Shown here piece by piece: positions 27,905 to 36,285 of a stretch of 64,000 nucleotides of DNA (positions are counted from its first letter, which is position 1; each line of letters begins with the position of its first letter). The position numbers and the translations under genes are program-made. Source of the stretch: Streptomyces hokutonensis (GTDB lineage Bacteria > Actinomycetota > Actinomycetes > Streptomycetales > Streptomycetaceae); the NCBI RefSeq assembly GCF_000376565.1, contig NZ_BARG01000089.1, forward strand, positions 30,197 to 94,196. The letters are read 5' to 3'. The notes below the pieces were generated by a model. It was not told the origin of the DNA, did no database searches, and saw nothing but the letters and a program-made list of their open reading frames with translations.

Positions 27905-30303
27905 GAGCTCGCCCCCGCAGGTGTGCCGACCTCGCCGGTGCGCTTGAGTTTCTGCCAGCGCAGCCGGCCGCCGGTCAGGGCGGTGATGCTGGAGTGGATG
28001 AGGACCAGGTACATCATCTGGCGGTAGGCCAGTTGCTGCAGCGGCATCATCAGCAGATAGCGGTACTTCTCCCGGTCCAGCCTGAACGCGTAGGCCGCGC
28101 ACAGGAGTTGGATGCCGAGGACCGCGAACCACATCGCGAGGGACGCCCAGAAGTCGACGAAGATCATCGAGTAGACGGTGAAGACGTCGATCAGCGGGGC
28201 GAAGACCGGCGTGATGATCTGGAAGATCACCACCAGGGGCATGCCGACCCGGCCGAAGCGGCCCGAAGGACCCTTGTCCGTAAGGGACTTGCGGTGCTTC
28301 CACAGGGCCTGCATGGTGCCGTAGGACCAGCGGTAGCGCTGCGACCAGAGCTGCTTCAACGAAGCCGGGGCCTCGGTCCAGGCCCTGGCGTGCTCCTGGT
28401 AGACGACCCGCCAGCCCTCGCGGTGCATGGCGATGGTGATGTCCGTGTCCTCGGCGAGGGTGTCCTCGCTCATGCCGCCGACCTGGAGCACCGCCTCGCG
28501 GCGGAACGCGCCGATCGCGCCCGGGATGGTGGGCATGCAGCGCAGCAGGTCGTACATGCGGCGGTCGAGGTTGAAGCCCATCACGTACTCGATGTGCTGC
28601 CAGGCGCCGATGACCGTGTTGCGGTTGCCGACCTTGGCGTTGCCCGCGACCGCGCCGACCTCGGGGTCGGCGAAGGGCTGCACGAGCTGTCGTACGGTGT
28701 CGGGTTCGAAGACGGTGTCGCCGTCCATCATCACGACGATGTCGTAACTCGCGCTGCGCACACCGTTGTTGAGGGCGGCGGGCTTGCCCGCGTTCTCCTG
28801 GCGGATGACGCGGACGTTGTCCATGCCGAACGAGCGGGCCGCCTCGCGGGCGATCTCCGAGGTGCCGTCCGAGGAGCCGTCGTCGACGACGATGATCTCG
28901 ATCGGGTGGGTGCTCTTCGCCAGCGACTCGAGGGTGTTGGCGATGCACTCCTTCTCGTTGTACGCCGGGACGATGACGGTCACCGGGCGGGTGACGGTCG
29001 GACCCCAGCTGAACCGGCGTTTGTTGCGCTGTCTGTAGTGGCGGCGGGCGAGGATCAGCATCATCCCGAACCGGCTCATCACGGCCACGCCCACGACCGT
29101 GAGGCCCGCCGCGAGTCCCGGCACCACCCACTCGGCGACCATGACGGCGTAGATGAGCGCCTTGCCCTCGTAGAGGGTCATGCCGGTCGCCTCGCGGTGG
29201 GCGCCCTGCTGGATGGAGATCGTGCGGGTGCCGTTCTGGGTGCCGCCCGTGCCGCCGGCGGCCGAACCGACCGTCTGGCCGCCGCCGGGGGTGGTGCCGG
29301 CGGGCGCTCCGGAAGGTGCCGCGGAGGGCTGCGCGCCGGCCTCGACGGTGCCGGTGCTCGTCCCGGCGGCCGCACCCGCGCCCGCGCCGGCGCCCGTGCC
29401 GTTGGCCGCCCGCTCGGCGGAGGTGTTCTTGGCGATGGCGCCGCTCACGGTGGTGAACGTGTAGCCCTTCGCCTTCATCTTCTCGATGTACTGCGGCAGC
29501 GCCTTCATGGTCTGCGAGCGCACACCGCCGGCGTCGTGGAAGAGCACCGAGGAGCCCGAAGTCCCGGACGGCGTCGCCCACTTGATGATCTTCGCGACAC
29601 CGGGCTGCTTCCAGTCGTCGCTGTCGGTGTCGACGAAGACGCTGGTGTAGCCGGAGGCGCCGAGCTTCTTGTAGACGGGGTAGCTGTAGTTGTCGATGGC
29701 GTCCGTCTCCGAGGAGTACGGCGCGCGGAACAGCGTCGTCGTGATGCCGGCCGCGCCCGCGAGGGCCAGCTGCGTCTGTTCCATCTCCCGCTTGATGCGG
29801 GCGTCGCTCTGGTAGGAGAGGTCGACGTGGGTGAAGGTGTGGATGCCCACCTCGTTGCCCTGCGCGACCATCTGCTTCACGATGCTCGGGTAGCGCGAGA
29901 CCATCGAGCCCACCAGGAAGAACGTGCCCGGCACGTCGTACTTCTGGAGGATCTTCAGGACCGTGGGCGTGTAGGTGGGGTTCGGGCCGTCGTCGAAGGT
30001 GAGGACGATGGTCTTCTTCGGGATCGTCTGGGTGACCGGCTTGCCGTTGCGGAAGGTCAGGATCGGGCCGCCGTTGAGCACCTTGTCGGGGACCTTGCTG
30101 GCGCTCGCGCCGTCCCGGACGCGCTGGTCGCCGCCGACTTCCGCGCGCAGGTAGCCGTCGAGCAGCATCACGCAGGTGAGGCCGAGGAGAAGCAGCAGGG
30201 CGAGGATCACTCGGGGCCGTTGGAGCGCGGCGGCCTTGCCGGCCGCGCGCTCCATCCGAGTGGGGGCGCGTCGGCGCCCACGCGAGGGAGTCGTCGTAGT
30301 CAT
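27901..30303 (-). CDS. Bifunctional polysaccharide deacetylase / family 2 glycosyltransferase
   Basis: 800 aa. A membrane helix near residues 31-50 is followed by an extracytoplasmic NodB deacetylase: TFDDGPNPTY (D104-D105), HTFTH metal histidines (155, 159), FRAPY and LFHDAGG. An Ala/Gly/Thr linker (about 325-400) leads to a second helix and a cytoplasmic GT2 domain with PVTVIVPAYNE, VVDDGSSDGT, MMDGDTVFEPD, EDTDITIAMHREGW and QRYRW, then C-terminal helices. It combines the jobs of PgaB and PgaC: chain synthesis of a GlcNAc-like polymer and partial deacetylation. The same fusion is known in Streptomyces MatB, needed for pellet-forming extracellular glycan. ATG at 30303. Confidence 0.9.
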   Translation of the reverse strand: MTTTTPSRGRRRAPTRMERAAGKAAALQRPRVILALLLLLGLTCVMLLDGYLRAEVGGDQRVRDGASASKVPDKVLNGGPILTFRNGKPVTQTIPKKTIVLTFDDGPNPTYTPTVLKILQKYDVPGTFFLVGSMVSRYPSIVKQMVAQGNEVGIHTFTHVDLSYQSDARIKREMEQTQLALAGAAGITTTLFRAPYSSETDAIDNYSYPVYKKLGASGYTSVFVDTDSDDWKQPGVAKIIKWATPSGTSGSSVLFHDAGGVRSQTMKALPQYIEKMKAKGYTFTTVSGAIAKNTSAERAANGTGAGAGAGAAAGTSTGTVEAGAQPSAAPSGAPAGTTPGGGQTVGSAAGGTGGTQNGTRTISIQQGAHREATGMTLYEGKALIYAVMVAEWVVPGLAAGLTVVGVAVMSRFGMMLILARRHYRQRNKRRFSWGPTVTRPVTVIVPAYNEKECIANTLESLAKSTHPIEIIVVDDGSSDGTSEIAREAARSFGMDNVRVIRQENAGKPAALNNGVRSASYDIVVMMDGDTVFEPDTVRQLVQPFADPEVGAVAGNAKVGNRNTVIGAWQHIEYVMGFNLDRRMYDLLRCMPTIPGAIGAFRREAVLQVGGMSEDTLAEDTDITIAMHREGWRVVYQEHARAWTEAPASLKQLWSQRYRWSYGTMQALWKHRKSLTDKGPSGRFGRVGMPLVVIFQIITPVFAPLIDVFTVYSMIFVDFWASLAMWFAVLGIQLLCAAYAFRLDREKYRYLLMMPLQQLAYRQMMYLVLIHSSITALTGGRLRWQKLKRTGEVGTPAGASS

Positions 30304-30322
30304 GGCTGCGGTGGCGCTCCGG

Positions 30323-30715
30323 TCAGTGTGCGGTGGCTGAGGAGGACGGGGCCGCACTCGTGGAGGCGCCCGAAGGGATGTCGGTCGGAGCGCCGGTCGG
30401 AACACCGGAGGGCGCTACGCCGCCTCTGCCACCGTTGGGGCCGTAGCCGCCCCCGGGGGCCGAACCGGCCTGGCCGCCGCCGAACGGCAGCAGTGAGGAG
30501 GGGTTCATGGAGATGCCCCAGCCCATGAACGCCATGCCGAGTACGAACGCGTACCCCAGGCAGACGGTGCCCATGAGGAGGCCGATCCGGCGCAGCACCT
30601 TTGACCGGCGGCCGGAGTTGTCAACGAACACGGGGCCTTCTGCGGACCCGTTGCCGGCTTTGCGGCGGCGACCGCGCGCAGAGGCGTGGTTATCGATGGC
30701 GGACTCGGATTGCAT
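30323..30715 (-). CDS. Small membrane protein of the polysaccharide cluster
   Basis: 130 aa, unknown family. Basic cytoplasmic N-terminus (ARGRRRKAGNG, GRRSKVLRR), one hydrophobic segment (IGLLMGTVCLGYAFVLGMAFMGW, about 44-66), and an extracellular Gly/Pro/Ser/Thr-rich tail. ATG at 30715; 19 nt before the deacetylase/GT start, so co-transcribed. Its place resembles a small accessory subunit of a synthase complex, but no function can be assigned. Confidence 0.7.
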   Translation of the reverse strand: MQSESAIDNHASARGRRRKAGNGSAEGPVFVDNSGRRSKVLRRIGLLMGTVCLGYAFVLGMAFMGWGISMNPSSLLPFGGGQAGSAPGGGYGPNGGRGGVAPSGVPTGAPTDIPSGASTSAAPSSSATAH

Positions 30716-31033
30716 TCCCCAGACATTAGGCCGCCTTTATGTGACCAAAACTCTGGTTCTCTTGTGAGCCCGCCAAGAAAAACTCCGCAACCTGTGTCTT
30801 TTCTTAGAGAACCCAGGAAATGCCTTATGAACGGCCGGTGTCAGTAGTGTCCTCAATCTTCCGCTTCGTCGCCCGACTTGACCGTTTCGAGCTTCGATAC
30901 CCGTGGGTTTCCTATGTTTCCTCTGTCTTCGTAAGACACAGCCCCATGTGCTTCATTTAGGCTTCGGAAACCGACTCTGTTTCCATCCTGAGACAGAAAT
31001 CACCGTCCCGAGACGGAAAGGGTGCATGCTCAT
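30716..31033. other. AT-richer divergent promoter region with repeats
   Basis: 318 nt between the polysaccharide operon (minus) and the GH18-like gene (plus), near 50% G+C, far below the flanks. It has a direct repeat of C[TC]GAGAC[AG]GAAA at 30988-30999 and 31008-31019 (20-bp period, just before the plus-strand start), an inverted repeat TGTCTT-CGT-AAGACA (30924-30938), and three GTTTCC motifs (30907-30983). No coding frame. Probably regulator sites and promoters for both genes. Confidence 0.6.
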
Positions 31034-32080
31034 ATGAGGAGTTTCCTGAAACCGGCGGCCGGGCTCACCTGCTTGTTTGCCCTGACGGTCACCGGCTGCT
31101 CCTCGAGCTCCGACGACTCGTCCGACGCGGCCCCGTCGGCGACCCGGGAGGCGAGTACGAGCCCCGCCGAAAGCGCCTCCCCGACGCCGTCGGACTCGTC
31201 GTCGAGCACGTCCTACGCGCCGTACGTCAGCGTCACGACCGCGGACGACACGGACAGCACGGGGTCGCCGTCGACGTACAACCTCGCTTTCGCCATCGCC
31301 AAGGGCAGCACCTGTACGCCGGAGTGGAACGGTACGACCGCGATCGGCAACGCGGCCGTGAAGTCCCGGATCGCGGCGCTCAAGACGTCCGGCGCGACCG
31401 TCCGCGTCTCCTTCGGCGGGGCGTCCGGCAAGGAGCTGGCCGAGACCTGCACGAGTGTCACCGCGCTCGCGAAGGCCTACGGCGAGGCGCTGGACGCGGC
31501 GGGTTCCACCCAGGCCGACTTCGACATCGAGGGCGACACGCTCACCGACTCGGCGTCGGTCGCCCTGCGGTCCAAGGCGATAGCCGCGCTCCAGAAGGAA
31601 CGCACCGACCTCAAGGTGTCCTTCACGCTGCCCGTGATGCCGTCCGGGCTCGACTCGGACAGCCTGGCGCTGCTGGAGTCCGCGAACGACAACGCGGTCC
31701 AGGTCTCGACGGTCAACATCATGACGATGAATTACGGCGAGTCGTACACCAAGGACATGGGCGACTACGCGATCACGTCCGCCACGGCCACGCACACCCA
31801 GTTGAAGAAGGTCTTCGGGCTTTCGGACGCCGGGGCGTGGCAGGGGATGGCGCTCACCTCGATGATCGGGGTGAACGATGTTTCCGGTGAGACGTTTTCG
31901 CTCTCGGACGCGGCGCAGGTGCGGACGTTTGCCGAGGAGAAGGAGATCGCGTGGGTGTCGATGTGGTCGACGTTTCGGGATCAGCAGTGTGAGAGCGGGT
32001 CGTCCGATGATGATGCGGCGACTGACTGCAGTGGGGTGACGCAGAGTTCGGGGGCGTTCGGGGAAGCGTTTGCCGGGTGA
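31034..32080 (+). CDS. GH18 chitinase-like lipoprotein
   Basis: 348 aa. Lipoprotein signal with lipobox LTVTGC (C22), a Ser/Asp/Thr-rich linker to about residue 60, then a TIM-barrel GH18-type domain. VRVSFGGASG is the barrel strand that precedes the active site, and ADFDIEGD carries the acidic triad D162/D164/E166, so hydrolysis of a GlcNAc-containing polymer is chemically possible. It resembles the chitinase subgroup whose members are often annotated glycosyl hydrolase without tested activity. ATG at 31034 has AAGGG about 11 nt upstream. Divergent from the deacetylase/GT operon, suggesting a role in trimming that polymer. Confidence 0.78.
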   Translation: MRSFLKPAAGLTCLFALTVTGCSSSSDDSSDAAPSATREASTSPAESASPTPSDSSSSTSYAPYVSVTTADDTDSTGSPSTYNLAFAIAKGSTCTPEWNGTTAIGNAAVKSRIAALKTSGATVRVSFGGASGKELAETCTSVTALAKAYGEALDAAGSTQADFDIEGDTLTDSASVALRSKAIAALQKERTDLKVSFTLPVMPSGLDSDSLALLESANDNAVQVSTVNIMTMNYGESYTKDMGDYAITSATATHTQLKKVFGLSDAGAWQGMALTSMIGVNDVSGETFSLSDAAQVRTFAEEKEIAWVSMWSTFRDQQCESGSSDDDAATDCSGVTQSSGAFGEAFAG

Positions 32081-32110
32081 CGGGTGCGTTGCCGAGTGAC
32101 GGTGCGTTGT

Positions 32111-32153
32111 GGCTGTGCGCGCCCACGCGGCGGAGCCGCACAATGTCACAGCC
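32111..32153. repeat. Intergenic hairpin element at convergent gene ends
   Basis: GGCTGTG (32111-32117) pairs with CACAGCC (32147-32153), enclosing GCGGC-GGA-GCCGC (32127-32139). The element, with the CCCCGCGCCCCT that follows, is of a type I recall scattered at many Streptomyces gene ends; it may act as a bidirectional terminator here. The family membership is from memory. Confidence 0.55.
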
Positions 32154-32170
32154 CCGCGCCCCTATTTAAC

Positions 32171-32575
32171 TCAGCGGAGTCTGTGAACTAGCCGACCTGC
32201 GCACACCGTTGCAACGCAAGCGCCGGCCTCGTCGAATACGGCGAGGTCGGCTCGGCCACGGTCGGCGGCGGTTGGGTGCGGGAGGATCTGGACGTCGTTC
32301 CGTTTCGCCGCCGAGCGGAGTTCGGCCGAGTCGACGTGCTTCTCCAGGACAGCCGTCGCGCCCGACTTGAGGACGGCGTGGATCCGCTCCCGTGGGCTCG
32401 GGGCGTCCGGGAGTGGGCCCTCGTGGACGCGGGCCGGGCCCAGGACGCCCGGCCAACTCCGCACCCGGGCGCCGGGAAAGCGGGCCCGGATGTCCGCCAG
32501 GGTCCCGACGCCCGCGATCCGGGCCCCCTCGACGGCCACGGCCCCGCCCTCGTCCGCCGTGTGAATCGTCAGCAC
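32171..32575 (-). CDS. Imidazolonepropionase-like (amidohydrolase composite-domain) protein
   Basis: 134 aa. It looks like the beta-sandwich part of an amidohydrolase without the metal-binding barrel: the N-terminal IHTADEGGAVAVEGARIAGVG and the C-terminal RADLAVFDEAGACVATVCAGR both match strands of that domain, with about 70 residues (SPRERIHAVLKSGATAVLEKH and on) between them. No HxH or other metal motif is seen, so it is unlikely to be an active hydrolase. GTG start 7 nt after mqnC, hence co-transcribed. It may be a relic or an accessory to the futalosine pathway; function unknown. Confidence 0.6.
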   Translation of the reverse strand: MLTIHTADEGGAVAVEGARIAGVGTLADIRARFPGARVRSWPGVLGPARVHEGPLPDAPSPRERIHAVLKSGATAVLEKHVDSAELRSAAKRNDVQILPHPTAADRGRADLAVFDEAGACVATVCAGRLVHRLR

Positions 32576-32582
32576 GGCAGCC

Positions 32583-33782
32583 CTAGTTGGCGGACAGGAG
32601 CTTCAACTCGGGGTGGGCCGTGCCGCCTTCGATCGCCGTGGACGAGATGTGGGACATGACCCGCTCGTCGACGGGGTCGTTCGCCGGGTCGTCGTGGACG
32701 ACGATGTGCTCGTAGGTGGTGGTGCGCTGGGCCGGGACGCGGCCCGCCTTGCGGATCAGGTCGATGATCTCCAGGCGGTTGGAGCGGTGCTTGGCGCCGG
32801 CCGAGGAGACGACGTTCTCCTCCAGCATGATCGAGCCGAGGTCGTCCGCGCCGTAGTGCAGGGAGAGTTGGCCGACCTCCTTGCCGGTGGTGAGCCAACT
32901 GCCCTGGATGTGGGCCACGTTGTCCATGAAGAGCCGGGCGATGGCGATCATGCGCAGGTACTCGAAGAGCGTGGCCTGCGTGCGGCCCTTGAGGTGGTTG
33001 TTCTCGGGCTGGTAGGTGTACGGGATGAAGGCCCGGAAGCCGCCCGTCCGGTCCTGGACGTCACGGATCATCCGCAGGTGCTCGATGCGCTCGGCGTTGG
33101 TCTCGCCGGTGCCCATGAGCATGGTCGACGTGGACTCGACGCCCAGCCCGTGCGCGGTCTCCATGATCTCCAGCCAGCGCTCGCCGGACTCCTTGAGGGG
33201 CGCGATGGCCTTGCGGGGGCGCGCGGGGAGGAGTTCCGCTCCGGCGCCGGCGAAGGAGTCCAGACCGGCCGCGTGGATCCGCGAGATGGCCTCCTCGACG
33301 GAGACCTTCGAGATGCGGGCCATGTGCTCGACCTCGGACGCGCCGAGGGAGTGGATGACCAGCTGGGGGTACGCGGCCTTGATCGCGGCGAAGTGCTTCT
33401 CGTAGTACTCGACGCCGAAGTCCGGGTGGTGGCCGCCCTGGAACATGATCTGCGTGCCGCCGAGTTCGACGGTCTCGGCGCAGCGGCGCAGGATGTCGTC
33501 GAGGTCACGCGTCCAGCCCTTGGCGGTGTCCTTGGGGGCCGCGTAGAAGGCGCAGAACTTGCACGCCGTGACGCACACGTTCGTGTAGTTGATGTTCCGC
33601 TCGATGATGTACGTCGCGATGTGCTCCGTACCCGCGTACCGCCGCTTGCGTACGGCGTCGGCGGCGGCGCCGAGCGCGTGCAGCGGGGCGTCGCGGTAGA
33701 GGTCGAGCGCCTCTTCGGGGGTGATGCGCCCGCCCTCGGCGGCACGGTCGAGGACGGACTGAAGCTCGGCCTTCTCGGTCAC
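32583..33782 (-). CDS. mqnC: Cyclic dehypoxanthinyl futalosine synthase
   Basis: 399 aa radical-SAM enzyme of the futalosine menaquinone route; it cyclises dehypoxanthine futalosine. The 4Fe-4S motif CVTACKFC (C70, C74, C77) is intact, and the family segments GGTQIMFQGGHHPDFGVEYYE and SWLTTGKEVGQLSLHYGADD are present. GTG at 33782 with AAAGGGA upstream. Related MqnE is at 51563-52726; the two are told apart by the motif surroundings (NYTNVCVTAC here, NMTNVCTASC there). Confidence 0.94.
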   Translation of the reverse strand: MTEKAELQSVLDRAAEGGRITPEEALDLYRDAPLHALGAAADAVRKRRYAGTEHIATYIIERNINYTNVCVTACKFCAFYAAPKDTAKGWTRDLDDILRRCAETVELGGTQIMFQGGHHPDFGVEYYEKHFAAIKAAYPQLVIHSLGASEVEHMARISKVSVEEAISRIHAAGLDSFAGAGAELLPARPRKAIAPLKESGERWLEIMETAHGLGVESTSTMLMGTGETNAERIEHLRMIRDVQDRTGGFRAFIPYTYQPENNHLKGRTQATLFEYLRMIAIARLFMDNVAHIQGSWLTTGKEVGQLSLHYGADDLGSIMLEENVVSSAGAKHRSNRLEIIDLIRKAGRVPAQRTTTYEHIVVHDDPANDPVDERVMSHISSTAIEGGTAHPELKLLSAN

Positions 33783-33854
33783 CGGGAGGTCCCTTTCGTC
33801 AAGGGTTGTGGACGGACCTTGCCAGCCTACGCCAGCACATATCGCGTCCCGACC

Positions 33855-34436
33855 TCAGGCCGTGTACGCCCCGACCAGCAGCCCGAGGAACGCGCCCGCG
33901 AGCAGAAACGGGCCGAAACGGACACCGACCCGCCGTCTCCGGCCGAGGACACCCCCGTAAAGCCCCCTGAGCACAAACCCCGCGAACGCCCCCAGCATCA
34001 GCGTCGGCCACCCGTACCACCCGAGTACGGCCCCGGCCCCGACCGCGAGTTTCACCTCCCCGGCGCCCAGGCCACCGGCGCCGGGGTCGAGGCGGGACAG
34101 CGCGTAGTACGCGGCGCCCAGTGCGAGTGCCCCGCGCAGTGCGGTCGTCCAGTCACCGGCGTGTTCGGGCAGGAGGGCGACGACACCGAGGAGGGCGAGG
34201 GCGGCACCCGCGGCCGGGAGCGCCAGGTCGGTGACGGCGGGCAGCAGCGCGACCGGTGCGAGCAGCAGCCAGACCGCCAGTTCGGGCCTGATCCCGGTGG
34301 CGACGGCGAGGGCGACGCACACCAGGATCACGAGGAGCGCGGTCCCGGCACCGCGCCGCCCGGCCCGCGCGACCACCGCGCCCGCACCGGCGCCCCACAC
34401 TCCCGCGAGGGCGATGAGGAGATGGTCGTAGTCCAT
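33855..34436 (-). CDS. Prepilin-peptidase-like (A24) membrane protein with altered active-site motif
   Basis: 193 aa, about seven hydrophobic segments. It aligns with the short, methylase-lacking type IV prepilin peptidases: the first catalytic Asp can be placed in PAVTDLALP, but the second motif, normally GxGD, reads GAGEVKLA (Glu codon GAG). The change is conservative and activity cannot be judged. ATG at 34436; 7 nt from the kinase stop, 72 nt before mqnC. No pilin genes are visible nearby. Confidence 0.75.
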   Translation of the reverse strand: MDYDHLLIALAGVWGAGAGAVVARAGRRGAGTALLVILVCVALAVATGIRPELAVWLLLAPVALLPAVTDLALPAAGAALALLGVVALLPEHAGDWTTALRGALALGAAYYALSRLDPGAGGLGAGEVKLAVGAGAVLGWYGWPTLMLGAFAGFVLRGLYGGVLGRRRRVGVRFGPFLLAGAFLGLLVGAYTA

Positions 34437-34443
34437 CGGACCG

Positions 34444-36225
34444 CTACCCGACCTTGGACAGCCGGGCGGTCGGGGAGCCCTCGGCCGAGCTGTCCGAGGC
34501 GTAGGTGAGATCGTCGCCGGTGGGGGTGAGGGTGACCGTGTGGGCGGCCTGGTTGCACACGTCGCGGTTGGTCCTGGCGCCCGCGGCGCTCGCGACGAGC
34601 CGGGTCTTGGTCACCTGCTTCAGGGTCAGTACGTCGTCGCAGACCCCGCCGAGCTGGTCGGTCTGCCGGAGGACGCCCAGCTGCTGGCCGACGCCCGCCT
34701 TGGCGATCGTGAGCCGGAAGCTCCCGTCCGGGAGGGTGCCGCCGAGTGCGGTGCCCTCGCCCTCCCAGGTGCCGAGGTAGGAGGCGGGGACGGACTGCAA
34801 CGAGGTGGGGACGGGTGAACTCGGGCCGCTGCTCGGCTCCTTGCTGGACGCGCCGGTCGTCCCGCTGCTCGGCTCACCGCTGTACTCGTTGCCCGGCCCG
34901 CCGGTCGAGGTCGCCGTGGGGGCCGAACCCGCGGACGTGTCCGAGCCCTTGTCGCCCGGCTGGATCCAGTACAGGAAGGTCGGCACGAGGGTCGCCACCG
35001 CGAGCGCCCCGGCGACGGCCAGGGCGACGGTGCAACCGACCCTGCGCCCCCGCCCGTCCGCGCCCGGAGCCGACGTGGCGGCGACGGACACGGAGAACTT
35101 CCCCGGCCGCTTGCCGGAGTCCGGCGGGACGGTGTCGCTCAGGGGCGGACCGTCGTGCGGAGGCGTGTCGCGAGGCTCGGGCACAAAAGGCCCCACAGGC
35201 GGCCCCACCGGCTGCTTCGGCATCACCGGCGCCGGCCCGAACGCCCCGCCCTCGGCGGTGCCGACCCCCGCCCCCACCGAAGGACTGCTGAACGCCACCG
35301 GCCCCGACGGCACTCCCTCGGCCACCCCCGCCGCCTCAAGATTCAGCAGCTGTACGGCACTTCGGCTGACCTGCTCGACCAGCGCCCCCGGCAGCCACCC
35401 GCCGGCGACCAGCCGCGCGGCACCTTCGGGAGCGAGCCGCCGGGACACCTCGCCCGGACTCGGCCGCGAGGCGGGGTCCTTGACGAGACAGGCCATGGCC
35501 AGCTCCCGCAACTCGCCGCCCAGCTTCCCCAGTTCGGGTTCCTCGTGGACGACCTTGTAGAGCAGCGCCGCCGAGGAGTCACCGCGGAAGGGCGACTCAC
35601 CGGTGGCCGCGTAGACCAGCACGGCACCCAGAGAGAAGACATCGGACGCCCCCGTCGCGCCCTTCCCGAGGATCTGCTCGGGGGCCATGTAACCGGGCGA
35701 GCCGACGGAGACACCGGTGGAGGTGAGGGAGGCGGTGCCGTCCGTGGCGCGGGCGATCCCGAAGTCGATGAGCAGGGGCCCGTCGAGAGTGAGGAGCACA
35801 TTGGACGGCTTCACGTCCCGGTGCACGAGCCCCAGTTCGTGGACGGCCGTCAGCGCCTCGGCGAGCCCCGCGCCCAGGGCCCGTACGGAAGCGGTGGGCA
35901 GTGGCCCGCCGTCGGTGACGGCGGCGGAGAGGGAGGGCCCCGCAGCGTAGGCCGTAGCCACCCACGGCACGGAGGCCTCGGGGTCCGCATCCAGCACAGG
36001 GGCCGTCCAGGCACCCCCCACCCGGCGCGCGGCGTCGACCTCGCGGCGGAAGCGGGCGCGGAACTCCTCGTCGAGCGCGAAGTGCGGATGCACGATCTTG
36101 ACCGCGACCGTACGGCCGCCCGCGCTGCGCCCGAGATAGACCCGGCCCATCCCGCCGGAGCCGAGCCGTCCGAGCAGCCGGTAGGGCCCCACGACCGTGG
36201 GTTCGTCAACGCCGAGCGGTTGCAT
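34444..36225 (-). CDS. Serine/threonine protein kinase, single-pass membrane
   Basis: 593 aa from the ATG at 36225 (GGAGG about 10 nt upstream; an in-frame GTG at 36234 would add three residues). Hanks-type kinase domain, residues 12-265: GSGGMGRVY loop, AVKI Lys (K43), HRDVKPSN catalytic loop, DFG, and APEQ. A Pro/Gly-rich juxtamembrane stretch follows, one membrane helix (VALAVAGALAVATLVPTFLYW, about 405-425), and a Ser/Thr linker. The extracellular C-terminal domain of ~120 residues (YLGTWEGEGTALGG onward) has two Cys. No PASTA repeats. Ligand unknown. Between mqnA and the peptidase gene, same strand. Confidence 0.9.
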   Translation of the reverse strand: MQPLGVDEPTVVGPYRLLGRLGSGGMGRVYLGRSAGGRTVAVKIVHPHFALDEEFRARFRREVDAARRVGGAWTAPVLDADPEASVPWVATAYAAGPSLSAAVTDGGPLPTASVRALGAGLAEALTAVHELGLVHRDVKPSNVLLTLDGPLLIDFGIARATDGTASLTSTGVSVGSPGYMAPEQILGKGATGASDVFSLGAVLVYAATGESPFRGDSSAALLYKVVHEEPELGKLGGELRELAMACLVKDPASRPSPGEVSRRLAPEGAARLVAGGWLPGALVEQVSRSAVQLLNLEAAGVAEGVPSGPVAFSSPSVGAGVGTAEGGAFGPAPVMPKQPVGPPVGPFVPEPRDTPPHDGPPLSDTVPPDSGKRPGKFSVSVAATSAPGADGRGRRVGCTVALAVAGALAVATLVPTFLYWIQPGDKGSDTSAGSAPTATSTGGPGNEYSGEPSSGTTGASSKEPSSGPSSPVPTSLQSVPASYLGTWEGEGTALGGTLPDGSFRLTIAKAGVGQQLGVLRQTDQLGGVCDDVLTLKQVTKTRLVASAAGARTNRDVCNQAAHTVTLTPTGDDLTYASDSSAEGSPTARLSKVG

Positions 36226-36285
36226 GCCGTCCACCCCTCCCCCGTACGACTTCCAGCAGGGTAGTGCGCCGCGCCCCTCCGGTTG

